Shown piece after piece: positions 1-6,600 of a DNA stretch of 7,367 bases. The notes under the pieces are model-generated. The model saw only the letters and a program-made list of their open reading frames with translations, had not been told where the DNA came from and did not search any database. How positions within the stretch are numbered: the first letter of the stretch is position 1; each line of letters begins with the position of its first letter. Source of the DNA: Eggerthellales bacterium UBA948 (GTDB lineage Bacteria; Actinomycetota; Coriobacteriia; Coriobacteriales; UBA8131); contig DBCW01000089.1 of the NCBI GenBank assembly GCA_002293265.1, forward strand, positions 2,310 to 9,676, in the 5' to 3' direction. The position numbers and the translations under genes were made by a program.

Positions 1-1355
1 TTAACTTATTGGGCGCATCTGAGGCCACAGTTACTGTGCAGGGCACTAATCAGCTTCTGGTTCAAATGCCGGGTCTTGTGAATCAAACCCAAGCCTTAGC
101 AACAATCGGCTCTACAGGTCTTTTGGAGTTTGTTGATGTATCAAAAATTACAGACGAGGATGCAAAAAACGCAATTGATAATGGAACCGCTATGGATCGT
201 GATTATCTTATTAGCATCGGTGCAATTAGTCCGGGTGGAGATACGCCAATAAACGCCAAAATGTTCACGTCTGATTTTACAATATCCGGCGGCGATGAAG
301 ATGCTGTCAGTGTCACATTTCCAACTTCGATGACACAAAATCCATTGAACCAAGAAGCTTTGCCAACTCAGCGAAGCGACGATTATGAGTGGGAACCTCT
401 TAAGCTAGAGACGGGTACATATACACCAATATTTTCCGGCTCCAGTATTACTAATGTAAATGTTGATCGTGAAGCACAAGGTAGTCCACATTATGCTGTT
501 AACATTACTTTGGACGGCACGGCATCCGGTGCTTTTGGTACCACTACGACCGAACTTGCCCCGACTAACGGAAAGATTGCTATCTTGCTTGATGGTTATG
601 TGCAGTCTGCTCCCGCTGTGCAAAATGCTATAACCGGTGGCAACGTAGCAATTACCGGTAACTATACTGTAGGCCAAGCCAACCAATTACGTACAATTTT
701 ACAATCCGGCTCACTTCCGGTATCGCTGGAGGTTGCTACATCTCAAGTTGTTGGTCCTACGCTTGGTCAAGACGCGCTTAGATCCGGTGTCATCGTGGCT
801 GTCATCGGTCTTTTGATCGTTGCGCTTTATCTCTTGTTCTTCTACAAAGGTCTTGGACTTTTGACGGCAGCTGCTATCGGAGTTTTTGCTATCCTCTATC
901 TGGGTGTCTTAGCATTGCTTTCGTCACTAGGTTTCTTTGCTTTGTCACTTGCCGGCATCGCCGGTATTGTCTTGGCTATTGGTGTTGCTGCGGACTCCTC
1001 AATCCTCGTCTTGGAAAGGTTCAAGGAGGAGATACGCATGGGACGCTCCGTTAAAGCATCATCGCGCACCGGTGTCAGGCACGCTATCATCACTTCTATA
1101 GACGCAGATATGGTCACCTTGGTCAGTGCGCTTTCGCTATTCTTTATCGCTGTCGGATCGGTCAAGGGCTTTGGACTGACTCTGGCACTTGGTGTTATAT
1201 GCGACATCATCACTATGTTGATCTTTAAGGCGCCGGTCATCAGATTGCTGGCACCAAAAGTAATAGCCAAACATCCTGGTTTTTGGGGTATCAAGGAGGA
1301 TGAGGACATCGCACTCTCTCACGGTGAACTGAAAAGAGGTGTTGAGAATGGCTAG
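1..1355 (+). CDS. secD: Protein translocase subunit SecD, 5'-truncated by window edge
   Basis: This is the C-terminal part of SecD, the membrane protein that works with SecF to drive late steps of Sec export using the proton gradient. The frame is open to the left edge (first whole codon at 3), so the TTG at 9 is not a true start. TM1 and the start of the extracytoplasmic P1 domain are missing. Numbering from the TTG codon, residues 1-22 carry the SecD-type stretch ending LVQMPGL. Residues 188-240 match the P1 head (LLDGYVQSAP, then an LRTILQSGSLPV stretch). VGPTLGQDALRSG (248-260) leads into five predicted TM segments between about 258 and 416. The conserved TM4 motif reads IGVAADSSILVLERFKEE (324-341) and keeps the essential-type Asp (329). 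KGFGLTLALG follows near 385-395. The usual VDAN and DAN motifs read AADSS and DAD, which I take as lineage variants. The stop codon overlaps secF, indicating one operon. Confidence 0.95.
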   Translation, partial: NLLGASEATVTVQGTNQLLVQMPGLVNQTQALATIGSTGLLEFVDVSKITDEDAKNAIDNGTAMDRDYLISIGAISPGGDTPINAKMFTSDFTISGGDEDAVSVTFPTSMTQNPLNQEALPTQRSDDYEWEPLKLETGTYTPIFSGSSITNVNVDREAQGSPHYAVNITLDGTASGAFGTTTTELAPTNGKIAILLDGYVQSAPAVQNAITGGNVAITGNYTVGQANQLRTILQSGSLPVSLEVATSQVVGPTLGQDALRSGVIVAVIGLLIVALYLLFFYKGLGLLTAAAIGVFAILYLGVLALLSSLGFFALSLAGIAGIVLAIGVAADSSILVLERFKEEIRMGRSVKASSRTGVRHAIITSIDADMVTLVSALSLFFIAVGSVKGFGLTLALGVICDIITMLIFKAPVIRLLAPKVIAKHPGFWGIKEDEDIALSHGELKRGVENG

Positions 1356-2316
1356 ACCTTTTAAGAAGGAGATCAACTTCCTCAAACACCGTAAAGTCTT
1401 TTTTGTAGTTTCTATTCTTTTGCTTGTAGCAACAGTGGTCGCATTCCCGCTACGCGGAGGACTCGTACTGGGAATCGAGTTCGTAGGCGGTACGTCTATA
1501 GATTTCAGTGATACCGGCGACTTAAGCATCGAAGAGATGCGCTCACAGGTGGGCGCTGTATATAACGGCGATCCTATCATCCAAACAACGGTTGACACGC
1601 AGCGAGGCACTAACGGTTTTATGGTGCGCATTGCTACTACAGACGCACAGCAAGCCTCTGCTTTAGCTGATCAATTAGCTGCAAATCTAGCGATGGATGA
1701 CACAAACATTGAAGTAAGCACAATAGGTCCGGGTTGGGGTGCTGAGGTTACAAGGACCTCACTTATCGCACTTTTGGTAGCCATGGCCATCATCATCTTA
1801 TACATTGCTATTCGCTTCGAATACAAGATGGGTGTTGTCGCGGTGCTCACCTTGATACATGACTTAGCCATTATTGTGGGCGTATACGCAATTCTGGGCA
1901 GAGAAGTCACACCAAATGTTGTTGCGGCTTTGCTCACAATTATGGGTTATTCTCTGTACGACACAGTGGTTGTATTCCACCGTATCAAAGACAACCTATC
2001 AACAACAGCGCATCATTCGTTCATAACCGTGGCCAACCACTCGCTAAATCAGGTTTTCATGCGTACTGTTAACACGTCGCTGTCAACCTTGATTCCGGTT
2101 GTCGCCATGCTCATATTTGGTGCAGCCACACTTCAAGACTTTGCCTTTGCAATGACCATAGGTCTGATTCTGGGCTCGTACTCGTCAATCTTTATAGCCA
2201 CACCGCTATACGCCATGTGGAAACAAAGAGAGCCCAAGTTTAAAAAGCTTGCTAAAAAGTACGGTGAAGGATTGGACGAGTTTACTATTACCGAGCAGCT
2301 CGGAGAATCGAAGTAA
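1348..2316 (+). CDS. secF: Protein translocase subunit SecF
   Basis: SecF pairs with SecD in the membrane to support SecYEG-mediated export. I chose the ATG at 1348 (322 aa). It has an AGAGGTG ribosome binding site about 8 nt upstream, and MARPFKKEINF is a normal SecF beginning; the frame also allows a GTG at 1339, which has no good site. TM1 lies at 17-34. It is followed by the diagnostic GIEFVGGT (42-49) and a roughly 85-residue extracytoplasmic domain. Five more TM segments lie between about 137 and 290. HDLAIIVGVY (171-180) and LTIMGYSLYDTVVVFHRIKD (196-215) are SecF signatures, with the conserved Asp at 205. The family's usual FDRI reads FHRI here. The RTVNTSLSTL motif is at 239-248. The start overlaps the end of secD by 8 nt, so translation is probably coupled. 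The length is normal for a stand-alone SecF. Confidence 0.96.
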   Translation: MARPFKKEINFLKHRKVFFVVSILLLVATVVAFPLRGGLVLGIEFVGGTSIDFSDTGDLSIEEMRSQVGAVYNGDPIIQTTVDTQRGTNGFMVRIATTDAQQASALADQLAANLAMDDTNIEVSTIGPGWGAEVTRTSLIALLVAMAIIILYIAIRFEYKMGVVAVLTLIHDLAIIVGVYAILGREVTPNVVAALLTIMGYSLYDTVVVFHRIKDNLSTTAHHSFITVANHSLNQVFMRTVNTSLSTLIPVVAMLIFGAATLQDFAFAMTIGLILGSYSSIFIATPLYAMWKQREPKFKKLAKKYGEGLDEFTITEQLGESK

Positions 2317-2394
2317 GACGTTGTGCCACTATGTGGGTTTAAGCGAATCGGCTAAGTCAGTTTAATAATAAGAGTCAATAGCCAGTTTTATTCT

Positions 2395-2438
2395 CCAAGC
2401 GGTCAGAATGCAAATTCTCTGACCGCTTGGGTTTTTAT
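2395..2438 (+). terminator. Intrinsic terminator of the secDF operon
   Basis: A perfect 13-bp inverted repeat, CCAAGCGGTCAGA (2395-2407) and TCTGACCGCTTGG (2418-2430), encloses a 10-nt loop. It is followed at once by GTTTTTAT (2431-2438). A long GC-rich stem plus a U-run is the classic Rho-independent form on the + strand. The left flank, read on the other strand, gives no comparable U-run, so I see no bidirectional role. It ends transcription about 80 nt after the secF stop and insulates the reductase genes. Confidence 0.93.
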
Positions 2439-2461
2439 GTCTAACTTTTTTCCAATTTATC

Positions 2462-2481
2462 ATAATAACTATAGTTGTCAT
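2462..2481. promoter_or_regulatory. Candidate operator dyad 1
   Basis: The 20-bp segment ATAATAACTATAGTTGTCAT is an imperfect palindrome centred at 2471.5, with 8 of 10 symmetric pairs matching. Its core AACTATAGTT (2467-2476) is a perfect 10-bp palindrome. It lies about 48 bp upstream of the start site predicted from the CATAAT box, a place where activators often bind. The binding protein is unknown. I do not see an FNR-type TTGAT-N4-ATCAA site. Confidence 0.3.
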
Positions 2482-2494
2482 ACAAATTATATGA
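2478..2494. promoter_or_regulatory. Candidate operator dyad 2
   Basis: TCATACAAATTATATGA is a 17-bp dyad centred on base 2486, with 7 of 8 symmetric pairs matching; the outer arms are TCATA and TATGA. It shares four bases with dyad 1 and covers the weak -35 region. Chance palindromes are common in such AT-rich DNA, so this is only a candidate regulator site. Confidence 0.3.
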
Positions 2495-2520
2495 TATATT
2501 GAAAATGCATAATCTGGGGG
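2485..2520 (+). promoter_or_regulatory. Candidate promoter of the reductase operon
   Basis: CATAAT at 2508-2513 differs from the -10 consensus by one base and has TG just before it. A start site near 2520 would follow. At the 17-bp spacing, 2485-2490 reads AATTAT, a poor -35. A better -35-like TTGTCA lies at 2475-2480 but is too far from CATAAT, and only 14 bp from an alternative TATATT at 2495-2500. A weak -35 with dyads at the same place would suit an activator-dependent, anaerobically induced promoter. This is motif matching in AT-rich DNA, so confidence is low. Confidence 0.35.
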
Positions 2521-2521
2521 G

Positions 2522-2539
2522 TTCTATACGCAAATAGAA
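2522..2539 (+). promoter_or_regulatory. Short hairpin or dyad at the expected mRNA 5' end
   Basis: TTCTAT (2522-2527) and ATAGAA (2534-2539) form a perfect 6-bp inverted repeat around the loop ACGCAA. If transcription starts near 2520 the hairpin would sit at the extreme 5' end of the message, where it could protect against decay. It could instead be a repressor site just downstream of the promoter. A GGGGGG run (2516-2521) lies immediately before it. Confidence 0.3.
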
Positions 2540-2622
2540 GGGATGATGCCATTGATCTGCTTTAAAAGTGAGAGACAAAAGTTTTCTTTATCAAAATCAG
2601 TTAATTAATATCAATATTTTAC

Positions 2623-2630
2623 AAGGAGGT
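2623..2630 (+). promoter_or_regulatory. Strong ribosome binding site for the catalytic subunit
   Basis: AAGGAGGT is a full-length anti-16S match placed 7 nt before the ATG at 2638. It fixes the start of the catalytic subunit and implies high translation. Confidence 0.9.
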
Positions 2631-2637
2631 ATAAGGT

Positions 2638-5121
2638 ATGGAAAGTACTGGTACCACTGTTGCGAAAAGATCGTTTGGAAGACGCTCATTTCTTATGGGT
2701 TCTGCAGCAGCTATGGGTCTGGCCGCACTTGCAGTTAATGGATGTGCGCCGACAGAGACACTGACAGAAAGTAAAAATGAAACTGTTGATGCGCCAGAAG
2801 AACAGACTTTTAAAGGTGTCTGTAGAGGCAACTGTTTTGGCGGTTGCAGCCTTAAGATTAAAGTCAGAGAAGGTAAGGTCGTCTCAACAACAGTTGGAGA
2901 ATTCCCGGAGGAGAACTACAACAGGATATGCGCACGTGGGCACTCGCATCTACAACGTATATATGATCCAAATAGAGTTAAGACCCCTATACGTCGTGTG
3001 GGTGAAAGAGGATCTGACGAATGGGAGCAAATAACCTGGGATGAAGCTATTGAAGAAATTTCTACAAAGTGGAAGCAATACCAGCAAGAATCCGGAAACT
3101 CAAGTATAGCATTCATGGCAGGCTCCGGTAACTTTGGCGCATCAATGTATAACTACCCGACTCGCTTAAGAGATAAGATGAGCGCAAGCTTAGTAAGCTT
3201 TTGTTATGACAACGCTTATTTCTATGGCAATGGTGTGGCTCAGGGCATGGGCGAGGGTTATAACGCTAATGAGATCAAAGATATTGTTAATGCTAAAACT
3301 GTCATTTTGTGGGGTGCAAATCCGTCAGAGGCTCAGCCACAGAGTTGGCACTTTATCATGGAAGCAAAAGCTGCAGGGGCAAACCTTATAACAATTGATC
3401 CTAACTATACCATTGCTGCTTCTCGTTCTGATATGCATGTTACACTCAGAGCAGGCACAGATAATATTTTAATTATGGCAATGATGAATTACATTGTAGA
3501 AAATAATTGGATAGATATCGATTTTATTAAGAAATCTAGCGTAGGCCCATTTCTTGTAAAAGCAAGCGATGGTAAGTTTTTAAGAATAAGTGATTTAGGC
3601 GTAGAGCCAACAAAAACAACTAATCCAACGACAGGTGCAGAAGTGATCGATGATCCAATAGTACTCAGAAGCGCTGATGGAACAACAGGAAAAATTGAAG
3701 AAATCAGCGATCCTGTATACGAGGGAACATATGATGTAAATGGAATCAGTGTAACGTGCGCATATACTCTTTTGTTGGAATCGTGTAAAGAATGGACAAT
3801 AGAGCGAGCATCACAATTTTGTGACATTCCAGTAGATACCATTAAAAAGCTAACTGAAGTATATGCGACATCAGGCCCTGCTACCATTTATCAAGGATTT
3901 GGACCTGATCACTATACAAATGGTCACAAAGTATATTTTACGCTTTGTGCTATGTCGGCCATTACAGGCAACTTGGGCAAGCCGGGTGCATGTTGTGGCT
4001 ATGAATGGACTTATGCAGGTTATTTAAATATCGCCAAGCCTTCACTCTTGGCTCCTAAGGGAATAACTCCCGGTCCAATATTACCGTCGCCAAGAATTCC
4101 CGAAATTGTAAAGAATAAAGAAATTGAAGGAAAGCAAGTTGATCTGAGAAGCCTTTATATTTGGTGTAGCAACCCGGTTGCTAATCAGACAGATCGCAAT
4201 GCATGGATTGAGGCATTTAATGGGCTAGATCTAGTAGTGGTTGCCGATATGGCTATGACTGACACGTCCCGATATGCTGATATCGTCTTGCCGGTGCTAC
4301 ATTGGTTTGAAACTGTAGAGCTTATGGCAATGACATCTCCTTATATACAAATACAAGAAAAAGCGATTGAGCCACTCCACGAAAGTAAGGCTGATGTTGA
4401 CATAGTAAACCTGCTTGCAAAAGCAATGGGCATAACTGAGGAGTTTGACTATACAGTTGAGTCTTACATATCTGCTATGTTTGACAACCCTTCTGCGGAA
4501 GCATTTGGCTTAACGTGGGAACAACTGCTTGAAGAAAAATGTGTTAGAGCGTTCACGTCTGATCCTTATATTCATGGTGCAGGAGGAGTTTTCCCAACCA
4601 CTACAAAGAGACTGCAATTTTATTTAGAAGCAGCTGCTCCCCACGTTGTTTATGGGCAAACTATTGACGCTGTTAAAGAACGACTCCCTTATTGGGAACC
4701 TCCAACAGAAGCATGGACTGAGACAATAGATAACTATCCTGCAAATACACAAAGCGAAAAGTATCCTCTGATTTACACAACCGAACGCAATAAAATGAGA
4801 TGCCACACACAGTGGGGTCATGCACCATGGTTGTTAGAGCTTTATTCTGAACCGGTGGTAAAAATTAACCCTCAGGATGCTGATTCGCGCGGTATCAAAG
4901 AAGGCGACTATGTGCGCATCTTTAATGACAGAGGTGAGGCTGTATTTAAAGCCCTCATGCATTCCGGAACAAGACCGGGAATGCTCATTGTTCCAAAAGG
5001 TTGGGAAGAAGATCAATTCAAAAAAGGTCATTATTCCAATTTGACTTCAAGAGCCTATAATCCTGCATGTCCAAATAACTGTTATTTTGACACGTTAGTC
5101 CAAGTTGAAAAAGAAGCATAG
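2638..5121 (+). CDS. Tat-exported molybdopterin oxidoreductase, DMSO reductase family catalytic (A) subunit
   Basis: This is a DmsA-like bis-MGD enzyme subunit of 827 aa that would reduce a terminal electron acceptor outside the membrane; the substrate is unknown. The N-terminus has a twin-arginine signal, GRRSFLMG (14-21), a hydrophobic stretch at 22-34 and a possible lipobox, VNGC, with Cys36. Cys62, Cys66, Cys70 and Cys98 form a CX3CX3CX27C site for the first [4Fe-4S] cluster. Molybdopterin core motifs follow: TWDEAIEEI (133-141), WGANPSE (225-231), TIDPNYT (252-258), RAGTDN (271-276), ITGNLGKPG (442-450) and SRYADIVLPVLHWFE (544-558). The C-terminal dinucleotide-binding domain starts near 709 (YTTER; CHTQWGH; INPQDADSRGIKEGD 743-757). 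Residues of about 302-380 form an extra segment between core domains, which I associate with some actinobacterial relatives. The serine that binds Mo in E. coli DmsA is not evident; Cys189 and Asp191 are nearby candidates. The B subunit starts 9 nt downstream. The family call is sure; DMSO as substrate is not. Confidence 0.93.
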   Translation: MESTGTTVAKRSFGRRSFLMGSAAAMGLAALAVNGCAPTETLTESKNETVDAPEEQTFKGVCRGNCFGGCSLKIKVREGKVVSTTVGEFPEENYNRICARGHSHLQRIYDPNRVKTPIRRVGERGSDEWEQITWDEAIEEISTKWKQYQQESGNSSIAFMAGSGNFGASMYNYPTRLRDKMSASLVSFCYDNAYFYGNGVAQGMGEGYNANEIKDIVNAKTVILWGANPSEAQPQSWHFIMEAKAAGANLITIDPNYTIAASRSDMHVTLRAGTDNILIMAMMNYIVENNWIDIDFIKKSSVGPFLVKASDGKFLRISDLGVEPTKTTNPTTGAEVIDDPIVLRSADGTTGKIEEISDPVYEGTYDVNGISVTCAYTLLLESCKEWTIERASQFCDIPVDTIKKLTEVYATSGPATIYQGFGPDHYTNGHKVYFTLCAMSAITGNLGKPGACCGYEWTYAGYLNIAKPSLLAPKGITPGPILPSPRIPEIVKNKEIEGKQVDLRSLYIWCSNPVANQTDRNAWIEAFNGLDLVVVADMAMTDTSRYADIVLPVLHWFETVELMAMTSPYIQIQEKAIEPLHESKADVDIVNLLAKAMGITEEFDYTVESYISAMFDNPSAEAFGLTWEQLLEEKCVRAFTSDPYIHGAGGVFPTTTKRLQFYLEAAAPHVVYGQTIDAVKERLPYWEPPTEAWTETIDNYPANTQSEKYPLIYTTERNKMRCHTQWGHAPWLLELYSEPVVKINPQDADSRGIKEGDYVRIFNDRGEAVFKALMHSGTRPGMLIVPKGWEEDQFKKGHYSNLTSRAYNPACPNNCYFDTLVQVEKEA

Positions 5122-5130
5122 GAGGCAATC

Positions 5131-5748
5131 ATGAAATTTGGAATGGCTATCGATATTTCAACGTGCATCGGCTGTCATACCTGTGCTGTTGCTTGCAAGA
5201 TGAGCAATAACCTACCCAATGGGTATTGGTGGAACAACATCAAAACCGATGGAGGAGAAAGCACTGATACTGCACGCGGCACATATCCTGATGACCTGCA
5301 CATGGTGTTTTATCCTACAAATTGCCAGCATTGCAGCAATCCTGCATGTGTAACTGTTTGCCCAACAGGAGCGTCATTTCAGCGCGAAGACGGAATTGTT
5401 AATATTGATTCAGAAGCCTGTATTGGTTGTGGCACCTGCCTTACAGCTTGCCCATACGACGTGCGCACGCTATACGAATCAGAGCTGGCATGGAGTGTAG
5501 ATTTTGCTGTAGGCGATTATGATGCTCCGGAACATAAAACCGGTGTTATGACCAAGTGCACAGCTTGTTCAAATCGCATCGATAGAGATGAGAAGCCAGC
5601 TTGCATGGAACTTTGTCCGGGACGAGCACGATATTGGGGAGACCTTGATGACCCAAATAGTGAAGTGAGCGTTTTTCTTAAAGGCAAAACCACTGAGAGG
5701 TTACTTGAGAGTGCAGGCACAGAACCAAACGTCTATTTTGTTAAATAG
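5131..5748 (+). CDS. DmsB-like four-cluster [4Fe-4S] electron-transfer subunit
   Basis: This 205-aa protein has 16 cysteines in four ferredoxin-type groups: 12/15/18/22, 65/68/73/77, 97/100/103/107 and 143/146/158/162. This is the layout of the B subunit of DmsABC, NarGHI-like and related enzymes, which passes electrons from a membrane quinol-oxidising partner to the catalytic subunit. GMAIDISTCIGCHTCAVAC (4-22) is a typical start. CPTGASFQREDGIV (77-90) and CTACSNRIDRDEKPAC (143-158) are also typical. There is no signal peptide, so it should fold in the cytoplasm, bind the A subunit and be carried out by its Tat signal. The ATG at 5131 follows GGAGG (5121-5125), which overlaps the A subunit stop codon and points to coupled translation. 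The gene ends in four in-frame stop codons (5746-5757). Its closest named match by style is DmsB, but the same fold serves many acceptors. Confidence 0.95.
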   Translation: MKFGMAIDISTCIGCHTCAVACKMSNNLPNGYWWNNIKTDGGESTDTARGTYPDDLHMVFYPTNCQHCSNPACVTVCPTGASFQREDGIVNIDSEACIGCGTCLTACPYDVRTLYESELAWSVDFAVGDYDAPEHKTGVMTKCTACSNRIDRDEKPACMELCPGRARYWGDLDDPNSEVSVFLKGKTTERLLESAGTEPNVYFVK

Positions 5749-5758
5749 TAGTAATAAC

Positions 5759-5791
5759 CCCACAGCCAACTGCTTGCCTTTTGGCTGTGGG
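5759..5791 (+). other. Intercistronic hairpin without U-tract
   Basis: CCCACAGCCAA (5759-5769) and TTGGCTGTGGG (5781-5791) form a perfect 11-bp stem with an 11-nt loop, starting 10 nt after the B subunit stop. The next bases, AAATATTTG, contain no U-run, and the other strand has none either. It is therefore not a standard terminator. It may stabilise the AB message or cut transcription of the chaperone and membrane genes below that of the enzyme genes. Partial or Rho-assisted termination is possible. Confidence 0.8.
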
Positions 5792-5832
5792 AAATATTTG
5801 CGTTCTTATTCCTGAAAAAGGAGACAATTATT

Positions 5833-6600
5833 ATGTTAAGTAGAACAGCCGAGTTTTCTGACTTAAAATCTATATCAGAAAGTGATAGAGAAAGAGTTAT
5901 TTTGCATACTGCAACGGCTGATTATTATGTACTTCTCACGTTACTCCTTCAGGCTCCTACTGCCGAATCGGTACAACACTTTATGCAGTCTGCTATTTTA
6001 GACGATTTCACTGAAATTGCCTTAGAAATGCAAATAAGCAGAGAAGCGATAACAGTTATTGCCCAACGATACTTAGAACTTCAAAAAGAACTTAGCTCCA
6101 GCAATGATGCTCTTGGGCTTGTGCGGCGCGAATATACTAGACTTTTTAGTCATCCGACAAAACCAGTTATCAAACTATATGAAGGTGTTTTTACTGATGA
6201 CGAACGTGTGCGAACAGGCGAAAATAGTACTAATGCCCTCTTGTTTGTTAACCCTTCTGCAGCTGATGCTGAACGGCTATATAAGCAGGCAGGATTTGCT
6301 TGCAGCTCCGAAGTCAGTATACCTGCTGATGCAATTACTACCGAAATGGAGTTTCTTGGTCGACTTCACAACGCTATTGCACTTGAAATTATTGAAAATG
6401 ATAATGAACGTGTTATTGCTGCCATGCAGTGGCTTGAGGAATTCCACAGCAGACACTCATCTCAATGGTTTCCAAGGTTCTTTGAACGCTGTGAAGGTGA
6501 AAGCAAATTGACACTTTATAAACTAGTCGGATATCTTGGCACCACATTAATAAAGGAGAGTATGTATCCGATTTTAAATAAGGAGGGGCAATGGAAATAA
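5833..6600 (+). CDS. TorD/DmsD-family molybdoenzyme maturation chaperone
   Basis: Chaperones of this family bind the Tat signal and body of a molybdoenzyme in the cytoplasm until its cofactor is inserted. The protein is 255 aa, mostly helical, with no signal or TM segments. Matches to the family are EYTRLFSHP (100-108) followed by KPVIKLYEGVF (110-120), then ADAERLYKQAGF (144-155), PADAITTEMEFLGRLHNA (164-181) with the acidic/hydrophobic pattern of the PDH.xxELEFL region, and HSSQWFPRFFERC (208-220). In the usual motif a His follows the Pro-Asp pair; here the segment reads PADAIT, so that residue is absent. The ATG at 5833 follows AAAAAGGAG (5815-5823). The gene lies just after the A and B subunits and overlaps the next gene by 10 nt, so its client is almost surely the A subunit. 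The N-terminal 90 residues are poorly conserved by eye, as is normal here. Confidence 0.85.
   Translation: MLSRTAEFSDLKSISESDRERVILHTATADYYVLLTLLLQAPTAESVQHFMQSAILDDFTEIALEMQISREAITVIAQRYLELQKELSSSNDALGLVRREYTRLFSHPTKPVIKLYEGVFTDDERVRTGENSTNALLFVNPSAADAERLYKQAGFACSSEVSIPADAITTEMEFLGRLHNAIALEIIENDNERVIAAMQWLEEFHSRHSSQWFPRFFERCEGESKLTLYKLVGYLGTTLIKESMYPILNKEGQWK

Larger units (their letters stand above)
2317..2637 (+). other. Intergenic region between secF and the reductase operon
   Basis: This 321-bp gap holds no convincing gene. From 2317 to 2394 I see nothing beyond spacer. The secDF terminator follows at 2395-2438. From about 2440 the DNA becomes strongly AT-rich and contains the candidate regulatory elements listed separately: overlapping dyads around 2462-2494, a CATAAT -10 candidate at 2508-2513, a hairpin at 2522-2539 and the ribosome binding site at 2623-2630. 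Between 2540 and 2622 there is an AT-rich leader containing TTAATTAA (2601-2608) and AATAT-CA-ATATT (2607-2618), both too simple to interpret. I recognised no riboswitch, including no molybdenum-cofactor riboswitch. Confidence 0.75.

Noticed and set aside
896..1309. 137-codon open frame on the minus strand inside secD
   Set aside because: It is antisense to well-conserved SecD transmembrane motifs, has no recognisable domain, and is explained by the coding bias of the + strand gene.
1137..1631. 164-codon open frame on the minus strand across the secD-secF junction
   Set aside because: Both secD and secF are clear on the + strand here. The antisense product is low-complexity and has no family features.
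1..2316. Functional link between secDF and the reductase operon
   Set aside because: A strong terminator and a new control region separate them, and the reductase uses a Tat signal rather than Sec. Adjacency alone does not support a link.
2475..2500. TTGTCA / TATATT as a standard sigma-70-type promoter
   Set aside because: The spacer is only 14 bp, too short for a typical promoter. The CATAAT box at 2508 is the better -10.
2543..2608. 21-codon open frame in the leader of the reductase operon, a possible leader peptide
   Set aside because: Its AAGGG sits directly against the ATG (0-3 nt spacing), too close for normal initiation. There is no amino-acid run or attenuator structure to support a leader-peptide role.
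2553..2617. FNR or CRP-type operator in the leader (TTGAT and ATCAA fragments)
   Set aside because: The half-sites are not arranged with the required spacing and symmetry.
3489..3887. 132-codon minus-strand frame inside the catalytic subunit gene
   Set aside because: It is a shadow of the + strand gene, whose conserved motifs continue on both sides without a break.
5759..5791. Intrinsic terminator ending the operon after the B subunit
   Set aside because: The stem is strong but no U-tract follows on either strand. The next gene is an operon-appropriate chaperone on the same strand, so I list it as a hairpin only.
6104..6511. 135-codon + strand frame overlapping the chaperone gene
   Set aside because: The TorD-family motifs are in the other frame across the same bases, and this frame has no plausible ribosome binding site.
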